Translations under genes and position numbers: made by a program
Part shown: positions 41,077 through 51,671 of the stretch, one piece after another
Layout of the letters: the number at the start of each line of letters is the position of its first letter
Numbering within the stretch: position 1 is the stretch's first letter
Source of the DNA: Pseudomonadota bacterium
Lineage (GTDB): Bacteria; Pseudomonadota; Gammaproteobacteria; Burkholderiales; Burkholderiaceae
Direction of reading: 5' to 3'
NCBI GenBank assembly: GCA_963205525.1
Contig: CAUJJP010000046.1
Coordinates: 1 to 64,000, forward strand
DNA: 64,000 nt
The notes under the pieces: generated by a model
The model's database searches: none
The model's input: the letters and a program-made list of their open reading frames with translations, nothing else
What the model was told of the DNA's origin: nothing

Positions 41077-43116
41077 ATGTTCGACAAGATCCTGATCGCC
41101 AACCGGGGCGAGATCGCCTGCCGCGTGATCGCCACCGCGAAGAAGATGGGCATCGCCACCGTGGCGGTGTATTCCGATGCCGACCGCGACGCGCGCCACG
41201 TCGAGCTTGCCGACGAGGCGCTGCACATCGGCGGCGCGCCCAGCCGCGAGAGCTACCTGCAGGCCGATCGCATCATCGCCGCCTGCCAGGCGAGCGGCGC
41301 GCAGGCGGTGCACCCGGGTTACGGCTTTCTGAGCGAGAACGAGGACTTTGCGCGCCGGGTGGAGGAAGCGGGCATCGTCTTCATCGGTCCCAAGCACCAC
41401 AGCATCGCCGCCATGGGCGACAAGATCGCGTCCAAGAAGCTGGCGCAGCAAGCGCAGGTCAACACCATCCCGGGCTGGAACGCGCCCATCGCCAACGTCG
41501 CCGAGGCGGTGCGCATCGCGCGCGACATCGGCTACCCGGTGATGATCAAGGCCAGCGCCGGCGGCGGTGGCAAGGGCTTGCGCGTGGCCTGGGACGACGC
41601 GCAGGCGAGCGAGGGCTTCGACGCCTGCCGCAACGAGGCGCGCGCGAGCTTCGGCGACGACCGCGTCTTCATCGAGAAGTTCGTCCAGAACCCGCGCCAC
41701 TTCGCGTTCCAGGTCCTGGGCGACGCGCACGGCAACCTGGTCTATCTGCACGAGCGCGAGTGCAGCATCCAGCGCCGGCACCAGAAGGTGATCGAGGAAG
41801 CGCCATCATCCTTCATCAGCGAGGAGACGCGCCAGGCGATGGGCGCGCAGGCGGTGGCGCTGGCGCGCGCGGTGAACTACCAGAGCGCGGGCACGGTGGA
41901 GTTCGTGGTCGGCGCCGACCAGAGCTTCTACTTCCTGGAGATGAACACCCGGCTGCAGGTCGAGCACCCGGTGACGGAGTGCATCACCGGCATCGACCTG
42001 GTGGAGATGATGATTCGGGTCGCGGCGGGCGAGAAGCTGCCCTTCGGACAGGCGCAGATCCAGCGCCGCGGCTGGGCGATCGAGTGCCGCATCAACGCCG
42101 AGGATCCCTTCCGCGGCTTCCTGCCCTCCACCGGCCGCCTGCTGCGCTACCTGCCGCCCGCGGCGACGCTGCAGGCGGCGCAGCCGCCAGCGCCGACAGG
42201 CACGGCGTACGGCGTGCGCGTGGACACCGGGGTCTTCGAGGGCGGCGAGATCCCGCTGCACTACGACTCGATGATCGCCAAGCTGATCGTCCACGGCAGC
42301 GACCGCGGCGACGCGATCGCGCGCATGCGCGAGGCGCTGGACGGCTTCGTGATACGCGGCGTGGCGAGCAACATCCCGTTCCAGGCCGCGCTGCTGGCGC
42401 ACCCGTCGTTCGTCGCCGGCGACTTCGACACCGGATTCATCGCCGCCCACTACGGCCAGGGCTTGTGTGCCGAGGACGTGCCGCACGCCGACCCGGACTT
42501 CCTGGTTGCGCTCGCCGGCGCCGCCTACCGGCGCTACCGCGAGCGCGCCGCCGGCATCCACGGCCAGCTCGCCGGCCATGGGGTGAAGATCGGCGAAGAC
42601 TTCACCGCGGTGGTCAGGCGCGAAGGCGGCGGGCACGACTACCACCCCATCACCCTGCGCCCGGACGGACACGCGGTGCAGGTGACGCTGGGCGACAAGA
42701 CCTATCTGATCGCCAGCGACTGGCAGTTCGGCGACGTCCGCGCCAGCGGCCGCTGCAACGGCCGGCTGTTCACGGCCCAGGTCGAACGCCAGGGGCTGTG
42801 GACCGTGGTCCAGCACCACGGCCGGCGCGTCGAGGCGATGCTGATGAGCGCGCGCGCCGCCGAGCTGCTGCGCGTGATGCCCTTCAAGCCGCCCGCCGAC
42901 ATGAGCAAGTTCCTGCTCTCGCCGATGCCGGGGCTGCTGGTGCAGTTGGCGGTGCAGCCGGGGCAGGCGGTGCGCGCGGGCGAGAAGCTGGCCGTCATCG
43001 AGGCCATGAAGATGGAGAACATCCTCGTCGCCCAGCAAGACGGCGTGGTGAAGGAACTGCTCGCCGAACCCGGCGCCAGCCTGAGCGTCGACCAGGCGAT
43101 CGTCGCCTTTCAGTGA
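41077..43116 (+). CDS. pccA: propionyl-CoA carboxylase alpha subunit (biotin carboxylase plus BCCP)
   Basis: A 679-residue protein combining biotin carboxylase (residues about 1-450: [41 protein letters not shown]), a linker/BT region, and a C-terminal biotinyl domain with the acceptor Lys645 in EAMKMEN. It carboxylates its own biotin with bicarbonate and ATP and hands it to PccB. It begins 8 bp after pccB. Confidence 0.95.
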   Translation: MFDKILIANRGEIACRVIATAKKMGIATVAVYSDADRDARHVELADEALHIGGAPSRESYLQADRIIAACQASGAQAVHPGYGFLSENEDFARRVEEAGIVFIGPKHHSIAAMGDKIASKKLAQQAQVNTIPGWNAPIANVAEAVRIARDIGYPVMIKASAGGGGKGLRVAWDDAQASEGFDACRNEARASFGDDRVFIEKFVQNPRHFAFQVLGDAHGNLVYLHERECSIQRRHQKVIEEAPSSFISEETRQAMGAQAVALARAVNYQSAGTVEFVVGADQSFYFLEMNTRLQVEHPVTECITGIDLVEMMIRVAAGEKLPFGQAQIQRRGWAIECRINAEDPFRGFLPSTGRLLRYLPPAATLQAAQPPAPTGTAYGVRVDTGVFEGGEIPLHYDSMIAKLIVHGSDRGDAIARMREALDGFVIRGVASNIPFQAALLAHPSFVAGDFDTGFIAAHYGQGLCAEDVPHADPDFLVALAGAAYRRYRERAAGIHGQLAGHGVKIGEDFTAVVRREGGGHDYHPITLRPDGHAVQVTLGDKTYLIASDWQFGDVRASGRCNGRLFTAQVERQGLWTVVQHHGRRVEAMLMSARAAELLRVMPFKPPADMSKFLLSPMPGLLVQLAVQPGQAVRAGEKLAVIEAMKMENILVAQQDGVVKELLAEPGASLSVDQAIVAFQ

Positions 43117-43135
43117 ACCTCGAAGCGAGCCGCCC

Positions 43136-43609
43136 ATGACCAGCAGCGCCAAGCCCTTTCGCATCCTGGGCATCCAGCAGATCGCCATCGGCGGCCCGGA
43201 CAAGGCGCGGCTGCGCGCGCTGTGGGTCGACATCCTGGGCCTGCAGATCAAGTCCCACTTCGTCTCCGAGCGCGAGAACGTCGACGAAGACGTGTGCGCG
43301 CTCGGCCAGGGCCCGCACGCGGTCGAGGTGGATCTGATGCAACCGCTGGACCCCGACAAGAAGCCTGCCGTACACGCGACGCCGCTCAACCACGTCGGCC
43401 TGTGGGTCGACGACCTGCAAGCGGCGATGGCCTGGATGACGGCGCAGGGCGTGCGCTTCGCCCCCGGCGGCATCCGTGGCGGCGCCAGCGGCCACGACAT
43501 CTGCTTCATCCACCCCAAGGGCAACGAGCAGTTCCCGATCGGCGGCGAAGGCGTGCTGATCGAGCTCGTGCAGGCGCCACCCGAGGTGGTGGCGGCACTC
43601 GCGCGCTGA
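43136..43609 (+). CDS. VOC-family protein, candidate methylmalonyl-CoA epimerase
   Basis: A 157-residue vicinal-oxygen-chelate protein with two beta-alpha-beta-beta-beta repeats. Metal-ligand candidates are His in [12 protein letters not shown] and Glu in [10 protein letters not shown]. The first ligand position, His in classical epimerases, reads Gln in GIQQIAIGG. As the last gene of the propionate operon it is well placed to be the epimerase linking the S and R forms of methylmalonyl-CoA, which otherwise is missing. A glyoxalase-like activity is the alternative. Confidence 0.7.
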   Translation: MTSSAKPFRILGIQQIAIGGPDKARLRALWVDILGLQIKSHFVSERENVDEDVCALGQGPHAVEVDLMQPLDPDKKPAVHATPLNHVGLWVDDLQAAMAWMTAQGVRFAPGGIRGGASGHDICFIHPKGNEQFPIGGEGVLIELVQAPPEVVAALAR

Positions 43610-43635
43610 ACAACCCGGAACGAGGAGACATACCG

Positions 43636-44283
43636 ATGGGCATCCAATCGCTGCTGGACCAGATCCTGGGCGCGGCCAACGCCGGCCCGGGGCGCACCGA
43701 CCTCGGCAAGTACGCCACCGGCGCCGCGGCGGGCGGCGCGCTCGCGCTGCTGCTGGGTGGCAAGAAGCGCGGCGCACTGCTGCGCTACGGCAGCGCCGCC
43801 GCGCTCGGTGCGCTGGCCTGGAACGTCTACCGCGAGTGGCAGGCCGGCGAGCGGCCCGGAACCGGCCAGCCGCGCGCCGCAGCGGGCGCCGGACAGGGCG
43901 CGGCGGCGCCCTTCGCCCAGCTGCCGCCGCCGGCCGCCGAGGACCGCAGCTGGGCCATGCTGCAGGCGATGATCGCCGCCGCCCGCGCCGACGGCCACAT
44001 GGACGAGCGCGAGCGCGGCCTGGTGGAGGCCGAGCTGGAGCGCCTGCAGGCCGAACCGGCACTGCGCACACGCGTGCAGGCCGAGCTGCAGCGCGCGGTC
44101 GACCCGGCCGAGGTGGCCGCCGCCGTGGCCTCGCCCGAGCAGGCGGCCGAGGTCTACCTCGCCAGCGTCGTCGTCTGCGACGCGGCCGGCACCATGGAGC
44201 GCGCCTACCTGGACGCGCTGGCCGTGGCGCTGCGCCTGCCGCCCGCGCTGAAGGCCGAGCTCGAGCGCCGCGCCGCCGGCTGA
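43636..44283 (+). CDS. DUF533/TerB-like inner-membrane protein
   Basis: A 215-residue protein of the YebE/DUF533 family. The N-terminal Gly/Ala-rich segment ([43 protein letters not shown]) may be membrane-associated. The C-terminal domain is a TerB-like helical bundle ([29 protein letters not shown]). Function is unknown. It sits 26 bp after the VOC gene and may be the tail of the propionate transcript. Confidence 0.82.
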   Translation: MGIQSLLDQILGAANAGPGRTDLGKYATGAAAGGALALLLGGKKRGALLRYGSAAALGALAWNVYREWQAGERPGTGQPRAAAGAGQGAAAPFAQLPPPAAEDRSWAMLQAMIAAARADGHMDERERGLVEAELERLQAEPALRTRVQAELQRAVDPAEVAAAVASPEQAAEVYLASVVVCDAAGTMERAYLDALAVALRLPPALKAELERRAAG

Positions 44284-44333
44284 AGCGGTTATCGCGGCTG
44301 GGCGACAATCGGGGCCAGGAGAGGTCCCGACCC

Positions 44334-45758
44334 ATGCCCGGACGCACGCTGTACGACAAGCTCTGGGACGACCACGTCGTCCACACCGAGGAAGATGGCA
44401 CCGCCATCCTCTACATAGACCGTCACCTGGTGCACGAGGTGACCAGCCCGCAGGCCTTCGAGGGCCTGCGCCTGGCCGGCCGCAAGCCCTGGCGGGTGAG
44501 TTCTATCGTCGCCACCGCCGACCACAACACCCCGACCACCGGCTGGGAGCGCGGCTACGACGGCATAGAGGACCCGATCAGCAAGCAGCAGATCGTGACC
44601 CTGGACGCCAACATCCGCGACTTCGGCGCCGCCGCCTACTTCCCCTTCCTGGACAAACGCCAGGGCATCGTGCACGTCATCGGGCCCGAGAACGGCGCCA
44701 CCCTGCCGGGCATGACGGTGGTCTGCGGCGACAGCCACACCAGCACCCACGGCGCTTTCGGCGCGCTCGCGCACGGCATCGGCACGAGCGAGGTTGAACA
44801 CGTCATGGCGACCCAGACGCTGCAGGCCAAGAAGGCGAAGAACATGCTGGTGCGGGTCGACGGCCAGCTTGCGCGCGGGTGTTCGGCCAAGGACATCGTG
44901 CTCGCCATCATCGGCCGCATCGGCACCGCCGGCGGCACCGGCTACACGATCGAGTTCGGCGGCAGTGCGATCCGCGCCCTGAGCATGGAAGGCCGCATGA
45001 CGGTGTGCAACATGGCCATCGAGGCCGGTGCGCGTGCCGGTCTGGTGGCGGTCGACGACACCACCCTGGCCTACGTGAAGGGGCGCGAGTTCGCACCCCA
45101 GGGCCTGGAGTGGGAGCAGGCGGTGACGCACTGGCGCACGCTGCACTCCGACGCCGACGCGCACTGGGACGCGGTGGTCGAGCTGGACGCGGCGCAGATC
45201 CTGCCCCAGGTGACCTGGGGCACGAGCCCGGAGATGGTGCTCGGCGTCGACCAGCGCGTGCCCGACCCCGACAAGGAGCGCGACCCCGTGCGCCGCGGCG
45301 CGATCGAGCGCGCGCTCGCCTACATGGGGCTGGACCCGAACAAGCCGATCGCCGACATCCGCATCGACAAGGTCTTCATCGGCTCGTGCACCAACAGCCG
45401 CATCGAAGACCTGCGCGAAGCCGCGGCCGTCGTGCGCAAGGTCGGCGGCCGGATCGCCGCCAACGTCCGGCTGGCGATGGTGGTGCCAGGGTCGGGGCGG
45501 GTGAAGGCGCAGGCCGAGCGCGAGGGCCTGCACGAGGTGTTCAAGGCCGCCGGCTTCGAGTGGCGCGAGCCCGGCTGCAGCATGTGTCTGGCGATGAACG
45601 CCGACCGGCTGGAGCCCGGCGAACGCTGTGCCAGCACCAGCAACCGCAATTTCGAAGGCCGCCAGGGCACCGGCGGCCGCACCCATCTGGTGAGCCCGGC
45701 GATGGCGGCGGCGGCGGCGCTGGCCGGTCACTTCGTCGACGTGCGCCGCGTCGCCTGA
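44334..45758 (+). CDS. leuC: 3-isopropylmalate dehydratase large subunit
   Basis: A 474-residue aconitase-family enzyme. With LeuD it isomerises 2- to 3-isopropylmalate in leucine synthesis. The 4Fe-4S ligands are in [11 protein letters not shown] and [37 protein letters not shown] is the substrate motif. It starts the leuC-entericidin-leuD-leuB run after a 50-bp spacer. Confidence 0.96.
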   Translation: MPGRTLYDKLWDDHVVHTEEDGTAILYIDRHLVHEVTSPQAFEGLRLAGRKPWRVSSIVATADHNTPTTGWERGYDGIEDPISKQQIVTLDANIRDFGAAAYFPFLDKRQGIVHVIGPENGATLPGMTVVCGDSHTSTHGAFGALAHGIGTSEVEHVMATQTLQAKKAKNMLVRVDGQLARGCSAKDIVLAIIGRIGTAGGTGYTIEFGGSAIRALSMEGRMTVCNMAIEAGARAGLVAVDDTTLAYVKGREFAPQGLEWEQAVTHWRTLHSDADAHWDAVVELDAAQILPQVTWGTSPEMVLGVDQRVPDPDKERDPVRRGAIERALAYMGLDPNKPIADIRIDKVFIGSCTNSRIEDLREAAAVVRKVGGRIAANVRLAMVVPGSGRVKAQAEREGLHEVFKAAGFEWREPGCSMCLAMNADRLEPGERCASTSNRNFEGRQGTGGRTHLVSPAMAAAAALAGHFVDVRRVA

Positions 45759-45772
45759 AGGAGAGCGTTCCC

Positions 45773-45901
45773 ATGAAGCTGTTGATGACTGCGCTCGCCG
45801 CGCTGTACCTGCTGGCCGGCTGCAACACCATCGAAGGGGTCGGCAAGGACATCTCCAAGGCCGGCGACAAGATCGAAGAAGCGGCCAAGAAGAGCAAGTG
45901 A
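45773..45901 (+). CDS. entericidin A/B family small lipoprotein
   Basis: A 42-residue lipoprotein. The signal [17 protein letters not shown] ends in the lipobox LAGC (Cys17). The mature part [25 protein letters not shown] is the amphipathic entericidin helix. In enterics, entericidins form an antidote/toxin pair tied to stationary phase. Here it lies between leuC (14 bp) and leuD (TGATG overlap), with GGAG before its ATG. This position recurs in Burkholderiales, but its meaning is unknown. Confidence 0.88.
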   Translation: MKLLMTALAALYLLAGCNTIEGVGKDISKAGDKIEEAAKKSK

Positions 45902-46551
45902 TGGAAGCATTTGTCGTACACGAGGGGCTGGTCGCCCCGATGGACAGGGACAACGTCGACACCGACGCCATCATCCCCAAGCAGTTCCTGAAGTCGATCG
46001 CGCGCAGTGGCTTCGGGCCCAACCTGTTCGACGAGTGGCGCTACCTGGACCACGGCGAGCCGGGCCAGGACATCGCCAGCCGCAAGCCCAACCCGGACTT
46101 CGTGCTCAACCAGGCGCGCTACCAGGGCGCGTCCATCCTGCTGGCCAGGCGCAACTTCGGCTGCGGCTCCAGCCGAGAGCACGCGCCCTGGGCGCTGCAG
46201 CAGTACGGTTTCCGGGCCCTGATCGCGCCCAGCTATGCCGACATCTTCTTCAGCAACTGCTTCAAGAACGGCCTGCTGCCGATTCAGCTGCCCGAGTCCC
46301 AGGTCGCGAACCTGTTCGACAAGGTCGCGGCCTTCCCCGGCTACCGGCTGCGGGTGGACCTGCCGCGCCAGGTGGTGGTGAAGCCCGACGGCAGCGAGCT
46401 CGCGTTCGAGATCCAGCCCTTTCGCAAGCACTGCCTGGTCAATGGCCTGGACGACATCGGACTGACCATGCGCCACGCCGACAAGATCCGCGCCTTCGAG
46501 GCCGAGCGCCTGGCGCGCATGCCCTGGCTGAACCACCGGAGCGTGGCATGA
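45901..46551 (+). CDS. leuD: 3-isopropylmalate dehydratase small subunit
   Basis: A 216-residue swivel-domain partner of Leu[22 protein letters not shown] and [20 protein letters not shown] are its substrate-binding motifs. ATG 45901 overlaps the entericidin stop (TGATG). Its stop overlaps the leuB start. Confidence 0.96.
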   Translation: MEAFVVHEGLVAPMDRDNVDTDAIIPKQFLKSIARSGFGPNLFDEWRYLDHGEPGQDIASRKPNPDFVLNQARYQGASILLARRNFGCGSSREHAPWALQQYGFRALIAPSYADIFFSNCFKNGLLPIQLPESQVANLFDKVAAFPGYRLRVDLPRQVVVKPDGSELAFEIQPFRKHCLVNGLDDIGLTMRHADKIRAFEAERLARMPWLNHRSVA

Positions 46552-47639
46552 GCAAGAAGATCGCGATCCTGCCGGGCGACGGCATCGGCCCGGAGATCGT
46601 CGCCGAGGCGGTGAAGGTGCTGCAGGCGCTGGAGCTGCCGCTGGAGCTGGAGACCGCTGCCGTCGGCGGCGCCGCCTACGAGGCGCACGGCCACCCGCTG
46701 CCGGACGCCACGCTCGCGCTCGCGAAGGCGGCCGACGCGGTGCTGTTCGGCGCCGTCGGCGACTGGAAGTACGACACCCTGGAGCGCGCGCTGCGCCCCG
46801 AGCAGGCCATCCTCGGTCTGCGCAAGCAGCTCGGCCTGTTCGCCAACTTCCGGCCCGCGATCTGCTACCCGCAGCTCACCCACGCCTCCTCGCTCAAGCC
46901 CGAGCTGGTGGCGGGGCTGGACATCCTGATCATCCGCGAGCTCACCGGCGACATCTATTTCGGCCAGCCGCGCGGCCGGCGCACGGCAGTCGACGGCCAC
47001 TTCCCCGGCAGCGAGGAGGCCTTCGACACCATGCGCTACAGCCGGCCGGAGGTCGAGCGCATCGCCCACGTCGCGTTCCAGGCCGCGCGCCAGCGCCGCG
47101 GCAAGGTCACCAGCGTCGACAAGGCCAATGTGCTGGAGACCTTCCAGTTCTGGAAGGACGTGGTGACCGCGGTCCACGCCCAGTACCCGGACGTGACGCT
47201 GGACCACATGTACGTGGACAACGCCGCCATGCAGCTGGTGCGCGCGCCCAAGGCCTTCGACGTCGTCGTCACCGGCAACATGTTCGGCGACATCCTGTCG
47301 GACGAGGCGGCCATGCTCACCGGCTCGATAGGCATGCTGCCCTCGGCCTCGCTGGACGCCCGCAACAAGGGCTTGTACGAGCCCAGCCACGGCAGCGCGC
47401 CCGACATCGCCGGCCGCGGTGTGGCCAACCCGCTGGCTACAATCCTCAGCGCTGCCATGATGCTGCGCTACTCCCTCCAGCAAGCCGAAGCCGCCGACCG
47501 CATCGAGGCGGCGGTGCAGGCCGTGCTCGCCGCCGGCCTGCGCACCGGCGACATCTGGAGCGAAGGCACGCGCAAGGTCGGCACGCGCGAGATGGGTGAC
47601 GCGGTCGTGACCGCGATCACCGGCAAAACCATTCGCTAG
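46548..47639 (+). CDS. leuB: 3-isopropylmalate dehydrogenase
   Basis: A 363-residue NAD-dependent beta-decarboxylating dehydrogenase for the next leucine step. [22 protein letters not shown] (family RELTGGIYFG), VDKANVLET, and the metal/substrate motif [25 protein letters not shown] are intact, as is [15 protein letters not shown]. It overlaps leuD by 4 bp. Confidence 0.96.
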   Translation: MSKKIAILPGDGIGPEIVAEAVKVLQALELPLELETAAVGGAAYEAHGHPLPDATLALAKAADAVLFGAVGDWKYDTLERALRPEQAILGLRKQLGLFANFRPAICYPQLTHASSLKPELVAGLDILIIRELTGDIYFGQPRGRRTAVDGHFPGSEEAFDTMRYSRPEVERIAHVAFQAARQRRGKVTSVDKANVLETFQFWKDVVTAVHAQYPDVTLDHMYVDNAAMQLVRAPKAFDVVVTGNMFGDILSDEAAMLTGSIGMLPSASLDARNKGLYEPSHGSAPDIAGRGVANPLATILSAAMMLRYSLQQAEAADRIEAAVQAVLAAGLRTGDIWSEGTRKVGTREMGDAVVTAITGKTIR

Positions 47640-47668
47640 CAAGCGCCCGGATCGTCTCGCCCCCCACT

Positions 47669-47702
47669 CCTGGACCCCGGCGAACGAGCCGGGAGCACCA
47701 GG
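47669..47702 (+). other. nested hairpin between leuB and asd
   Basis: CCCGGC (47676-47681) pairs with GCCGGG (47688-47693) around a 6-base loop, enclosed by CCTGG (47669-47673) and CCAGG (47698-47702). It lies 30 bp after leuB and 40 bp before asd, without a U tract. It could be a weak terminator or a processing/leader structure. Confidence 0.5.
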
Positions 47703-47741
47703 GGTCCGCAAGGTCCGGCGGGACGGAAAGGCAAGACTGAA

Positions 47742-48872
47742 ATGGCACTCACAGGTTTGGTTGGCTGGCGCGGCATGGTCGGCTCGGTGTTGATCGAGCG
47801 CATGCAGGCCGAGGGCGACTTCGCCCACATCGAGCCGCTGTTCTTCAGCACCAGCAATGCCGGCGGCGCGCTGCCGGCGGCGATCGCGCCGCTGGCGAAG
47901 AACGAGAACCGGCTCCACGACGCGCACGACATCGAGGCGCTCAAGCGCTGCGAGATCGTCATCAGCTGCCAGGGCGGCGACTACACGACGGCGGTCTTCC
48001 CCAAGCTGCGTGCCGCCGGCTGGAAGGGTCACTGGATAGACGCCGCCAGCACGCTGCGCATGAACGACGACGCCGTCATCGTGCTCGACCCGGTGAACAT
48101 GCCGGTGATCAAGGACGCGCTGGCGCGCGGCGGGCGCAACTGGATCGGCGGCAACTGCACCGTCAGCTGCATGCTGATGGGGGTGGGGGCGCTGTACAAG
48201 GCCGGGCTCGTCGAGTGGATGAGCACCATGACCTACCAGGCGGCCAGCGGCGGCGGCGCCCAGCACATGCGCGAGTTGCTGACCCAGTTCGGCAGCCTGA
48301 ACGGCGAGGTGCGCGATCTGCTCGCCGACCCCGGCAGCGCGATCCTGGAGATCGACCGCCGGGTGATCGAGAAGCAGCGCAGCCTGTCGGCCGCCGAGAC
48401 CAGCCACTTCGGCGTTCCGCTGGGCGGCTCGCTGATCCCGTGGATAGACAAGGACATCGGTGGCGGCGTCTCGCGCGAGGAATGGAAGGGCGGCGCGGAG
48501 ACCAACAAGATCCTCGGCCACGCGGCGCAGGCCCAGGTGCCGGTGGACGGTTTTTGCGTACGCATCGGCGCCATGCGCTGCCACAGCCAGGCCCTGACCT
48601 TCAAGCTCAAGCGCGACGTGCCGGTGGCCGACGTCGAGGCCATGATCGCGGCCGACAACCCCTGGGCCAAGCTGGTGCCCAACAACCGCGAGGCCACCCT
48701 GGCCCAGCTCACCCCGGTGGCGGTGACGGGCACGCTGGACATCCCGGTCGGTCGCGTGCGCAAGCTGGCGATGGGTCCGCAGTACCTGGGCGCGTTCACG
48801 ATCGGCGACCAGCTGCTGTGGGGCGCGGCCGAGCCGCTGCGTCGCATGCTGCGCATCCTGGTCGAGGCCTGA
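47742..48872 (+). CDS. asd: aspartate-semialdehyde dehydrogenase
   Basis: A 376-residue enzyme that reduces aspartyl phosphate to the semialdehyde, feeding Lys/DAP, Met and Thr synthesis. The N-terminal NADP loop is [13 protein letters not shown]. The catalytic Cys139 is in [11 protein letters not shown], and the His-containing substrate segment [14 protein letters not shown] is present. It follows the gamma-proteobacterial-type (longer) Asd class. A hairpin terminator follows at 48910-48934. Confidence 0.95.
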   Translation: MALTGLVGWRGMVGSVLIERMQAEGDFAHIEPLFFSTSNAGGALPAAIAPLAKNENRLHDAHDIEALKRCEIVISCQGGDYTTAVFPKLRAAGWKGHWIDAASTLRMNDDAVIVLDPVNMPVIKDALARGGRNWIGGNCTVSCMLMGVGALYKAGLVEWMSTMTYQAASGGGAQHMRELLTQFGSLNGEVRDLLADPGSAILEIDRRVIEKQRSLSAAETSHFGVPLGGSLIPWIDKDIGGGVSREEWKGGAETNKILGHAAQAQVPVDGFCVRIGAMRCHSQALTFKLKRDVPVADVEAMIAADNPWAKLVPNNREATLAQLTPVAVTGTLDIPVGRVRKLAMGPQYLGAFTIGDQLLWGAAEPLRRMLRILVEA

Positions 48873-48909
48873 TCGCGGGCGTTGTCTCCTGGCAACAGGG
48901 GTCCCGGGC

Positions 48910-48934
48910 GGGCGGAAACAAAGCATTTCCGCCC
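48910..48934 (+). terminator. terminator-like hairpin after asd
   Basis: GGGCGGAAA (48910-48918) and TTTCCGCCC (48926-48934) form a perfect 9-bp stem with a 7-base loop, 37 bp after the asd stop and before the fimV promoter. There is no long T run after it. Confidence 0.6.
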
Positions 48935-48957
48935 CGATCATCAAGACTTAGGTGAGC

Positions 48958-48986
48958 TTGTAAGCCTATATGCTTGATGTTATTTT
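48958..48986 (+). promoter_or_regulatory. putative sigma-70 promoter of fimV
   Basis: TTGTAA (48958-48963) and TATTTT (48981-48986) are separated by exactly 17 bp in a markedly AT-rich island, about 100 bp before the fimV start. This is the best -35/-10 pair in the window. Confidence 0.55.
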
Positions 48987-49088
48987 GGTTTCTGTTGCGC
49001 CCGCGTGATCTGCGCGGGCCCTGAAATCGACGAGGGACGACTTCGCGGCCGAGGTTCTGGATCCGGCTGCAGTGCACTGGGAGACGCC

Positions 49089-51671
49089 TTGAAACACCGC
49101 AAGTACAAGCTTGGTCGTCATGCGCGGACCGCCGTCGCCGTGGCCAGCACCTGCCTGCTGGCCGGGCCCGCCTGGTCGCTCGGTCTGGGGCGGCTGACCG
49201 TCCAGTCCGCCCTCGGCGAGGCGCTGCGTGCGGAGATCGAGGTCACCAGCATCACGCCGGAAGAGGCGTCCACGCTGCAGCTGCGCGTCGCCGCCCCCGA
49301 CGTCTATCGCACCGCCGGCATCGACTACAACGCGGTCCTGGGCTCGGCCCAGATCGCCCTCGTGCAGCGCACGGACGGGCGCAGCGCGCTGCGCGTGTCC
49401 AGCAACCGGGCGGTGGTGGAGCCCTTCCTCGACGTCATCCTGGAGGCCAACTGGGCCTCGGGCCGCCTGGTGCGCGCCTACACCCTGCTGCTGGACCCGC
49501 CGACGACGCGCGCGGCGGCCCCGGCCCCGACGCCGCCGGTGGCGACCGCCGCCCCTGTGGCACCCGCAGCACCTGCAGCACCCGCGGCACGAGCGCCGCT
49601 GCCCGCGCCGGCGGCGCCGGCCTCCCCTGCAGCAGCACCGGCCCCGGTGGCGGCGGCACCGGCCGCGGCGAGGCCATCTGCGCCTGCACCTGCACCTGCG
49701 CCAGCGCCGGCCCCCGCGACCGCAGCGACCGCCGCCGCAGGCAAGACGGCCGAGCGCGTCGCCGTGAAACCGGGCGACACGCTCAGCCGCATCGCGGCCC
49801 GGGTGCGCCCGGACGGCGTGTCGCTGGACCAGATGCTGGTGTCGCTGTACCGCGCCAACCCGCAGGCCTTCGTCGGCGAGAACATGAACCGCCTGAAGGC
49901 CGGCGTCGTGCTGGACGTGCCGGCGGCGGGCGAGCTCGGCGCGGTCGAGCCTGCCGAGGCGCGGCGCGTCATCGTCGCCCAGAGCGCCGACTTCGACGCC
50001 TACCGCCAGCGCCTGGCCGGTCACGCCGCCCCGGTGCCGACCGCCAAGGCGCCGGCACGCCAGGCCGCAGGCGTGGTGCAGGCCGAGGTCGACGACCGCA
50101 AGCAGGCCGCGCCCGCGCCGGACCAGCTCAAGCTGTCGCAGGGCGCGGTGAAGGCCTCGGCCCCCGAGGCCGGCGTCTCGCGCCAGACCGAGCAGCGCGA
50201 CGCCGCAACCCGGGTGGCGGAACTGGCGCGCAACGTGGAAGAACTCAAGCGGCTGCAAAGCGAAGCCGCTGCACCGGCTGCACCTGCACCTGCACCTGCA
50301 TCCGCACCTGCAGTCTCGCCGGCACCGGCCGCAGCGCCAGTGCCTGCGCCGACCGCGGCACCCGCAGCCACGGCGCCGCCGGCTTCGGCCGCCGCGCCGG
50401 CCGTGGCCTCCGCGCCTGCGGCGGCGGCCAAGCCCGCACCCGCACCCGCACCGATCCCCGCGGAGGAGCCCGGCTTCCTGGACGGCCTGCTGGAGAACCC
50501 CTTGCTGCTGCCGGGCGCTGGCGCGCTCGTGCTGCTGCTGCTGGGCTACGGCCTGTACCGCATGCGCGGGCGTGGCCGCAAGGCGGGCGGCGAGACCTCG
50601 TTCCTGGAAAGCCGGCTGCAGCCCGACTCCTTCTTCGGCGCCAGCGGCGGCCAGCGCATCGACACCCGCGAAGCGCCTTCGAGCAGCAGTTCCTCGTCCA
50701 TGAGCTACTCGCTGAGCCAGCTCGACGCGATCGGCGACGTGGACCCGGTGGCCGAGGCCGATGTCTACCTCGCCTACGGCCGCGACCTGCAGGCCGAGGA
50801 AATCCTGAAGGAGGCGATGCGGGCGACGCCGGACCGGCAGGCGATCCGCCTGAAGCTGCTCGAGGTCTACGCCAAGCGGCGCGACACCAAGGGCTTCGAA
50901 CTGCTCGCGACCCAGGTCTTCACCATGACCCGCGGCGAGGGCGAGGACTGGCTGAAGGCGCAGGAACTCGGACGCTCGATCGACCCCGACAATGCCCTCT
51001 ACCAGCCTGGTGGCCAGCCCGAGGCGGTGATGCTCAGCGGCGGCGAGATCGTCGAGCCGTTGAACGCGACCACGCTGCCGCACACGCAAAAGCCTCCCTC
51101 CTCGCTGCCGCCCGAGGTGGCCGACCTGTCCGCCGACCTGGACCTGAACCTGGACGTCGACCTCGACGCCCCCACCCAGCCCGGGCGCGAGGATCCGCTG
51201 TCGCCGACCGAGCTGACGGCGCCGCTGCACACCGAGATCTCGCTGCCGGACGCGCCGGCCTCGCAGCTGGACCTGCCGCCGATGGACACCGGCCACACGC
51301 TGGACTTCGAACTCCCGGCGCCCGAGGTCACGATCACCCAGGCGGCGGCACCGGCAACCCCGGCGGCCGGCGGCTCGGATTTCGGCTCCCTGGACTTCGA
51401 CTTCGACGCCCCGACCGAGCGCCAGGAGCGACGTGAGCCGGAGCTGGCCCAGCCCGACTTCGCGCCCTCTGGATCGCCGGACGACATTCCGCCGGTGTCG
51501 GGCTACGGCGCCCTGACCGACGACCCGCTGGCGCGCAAGCTTGAGCTGGCCGAGGAGTTCCGCCAGATCGGCGACCTGGAAGGCGCACGCGACCTCCTCG
51601 AGGAAGTGGTCGCCAAGGCCGAGGGCGCGCTCAAGTCCAAGGCCCAGGGCATGCTCGACCGCCTTGCCTGA
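49089..51671 (+). CDS. fimV: FimV/HubP-type polar landmark protein
   Basis: An 860-residue inner-membrane protein that organises the pole and type IV pilus/twitching functions. The start is TTG 49089 preceded by GGGAGA. Order of parts: signal/TM (about 12-30); FimV N-terminal domain (LGRLTVQSALGEALRAEIEVTS); Pro/Ala-rich region with many CCTGCA hexamers; LysM domain (VKPGDTLSRIAARV) that binds peptidoglycan; coiled coil (VAELARNVEELKRL); second Pro/Ala stretch; TM (LLLPGAGALVLLLLGYGLY); acidic cytoplasmic part with TPR-like repeats; C-terminal FimV motif DPLARKLELAEEFRQIGDLEGARDLLEEV. Adjacent to asd and truA, as expected. Confidence 0.92.
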   Translation: MKHRKYKLGRHARTAVAVASTCLLAGPAWSLGLGRLTVQSALGEALRAEIEVTSITPEEASTLQLRVAAPDVYRTAGIDYNAVLGSAQIALVQRTDGRSALRVSSNRAVVEPFLDVILEANWASGRLVRAYTLLLDPPTTRAAAPAPTPPVATAAPVAPAAPAAPAARAPLPAPAAPASPAAAPAPVAAAPAAARPSAPAPAPAPAPAPATAATAAAGKTAERVAVKPGDTLSRIAARVRPDGVSLDQMLVSLYRANPQAFVGENMNRLKAGVVLDVPAAGELGAVEPAEARRVIVAQSADFDAYRQRLAGHAAPVPTAKAPARQAAGVVQAEVDDRKQAAPAPDQLKLSQGAVKASAPEAGVSRQTEQRDAATRVAELARNVEELKRLQSEAAAPAAPAPAPASAPAVSPAPAAAPVPAPTAAPAATAPPASAAAPAVASAPAAAAKPAPAPAPIPAEEPGFLDGLLENPLLLPGAGALVLLLLGYGLYRMRGRGRKAGGETSFLESRLQPDSFFGASGGQRIDTREAPSSSSSSSMSYSLSQLDAIGDVDPVAEADVYLAYGRDLQAEEILKEAMRATPDRQAIRLKLLEVYAKRRDTKGFELLATQVFTMTRGEGEDWLKAQELGRSIDPDNALYQPGGQPEAVMLSGGEIVEPLNATTLPHTQKPPSSLPPEVADLSADLDLNLDVDLDAPTQPGREDPLSPTELTAPLHTEISLPDAPASQLDLPPMDTGHTLDFELPAPEVTITQAAAPATPAAGGSDFGSLDFDFDAPTERQERREPELAQPDFAPSGSPDDIPPVSGYGALTDDPLARKLELAEEFRQIGDLEGARDLLEEVVAKAEGALKSKAQGMLDRLA

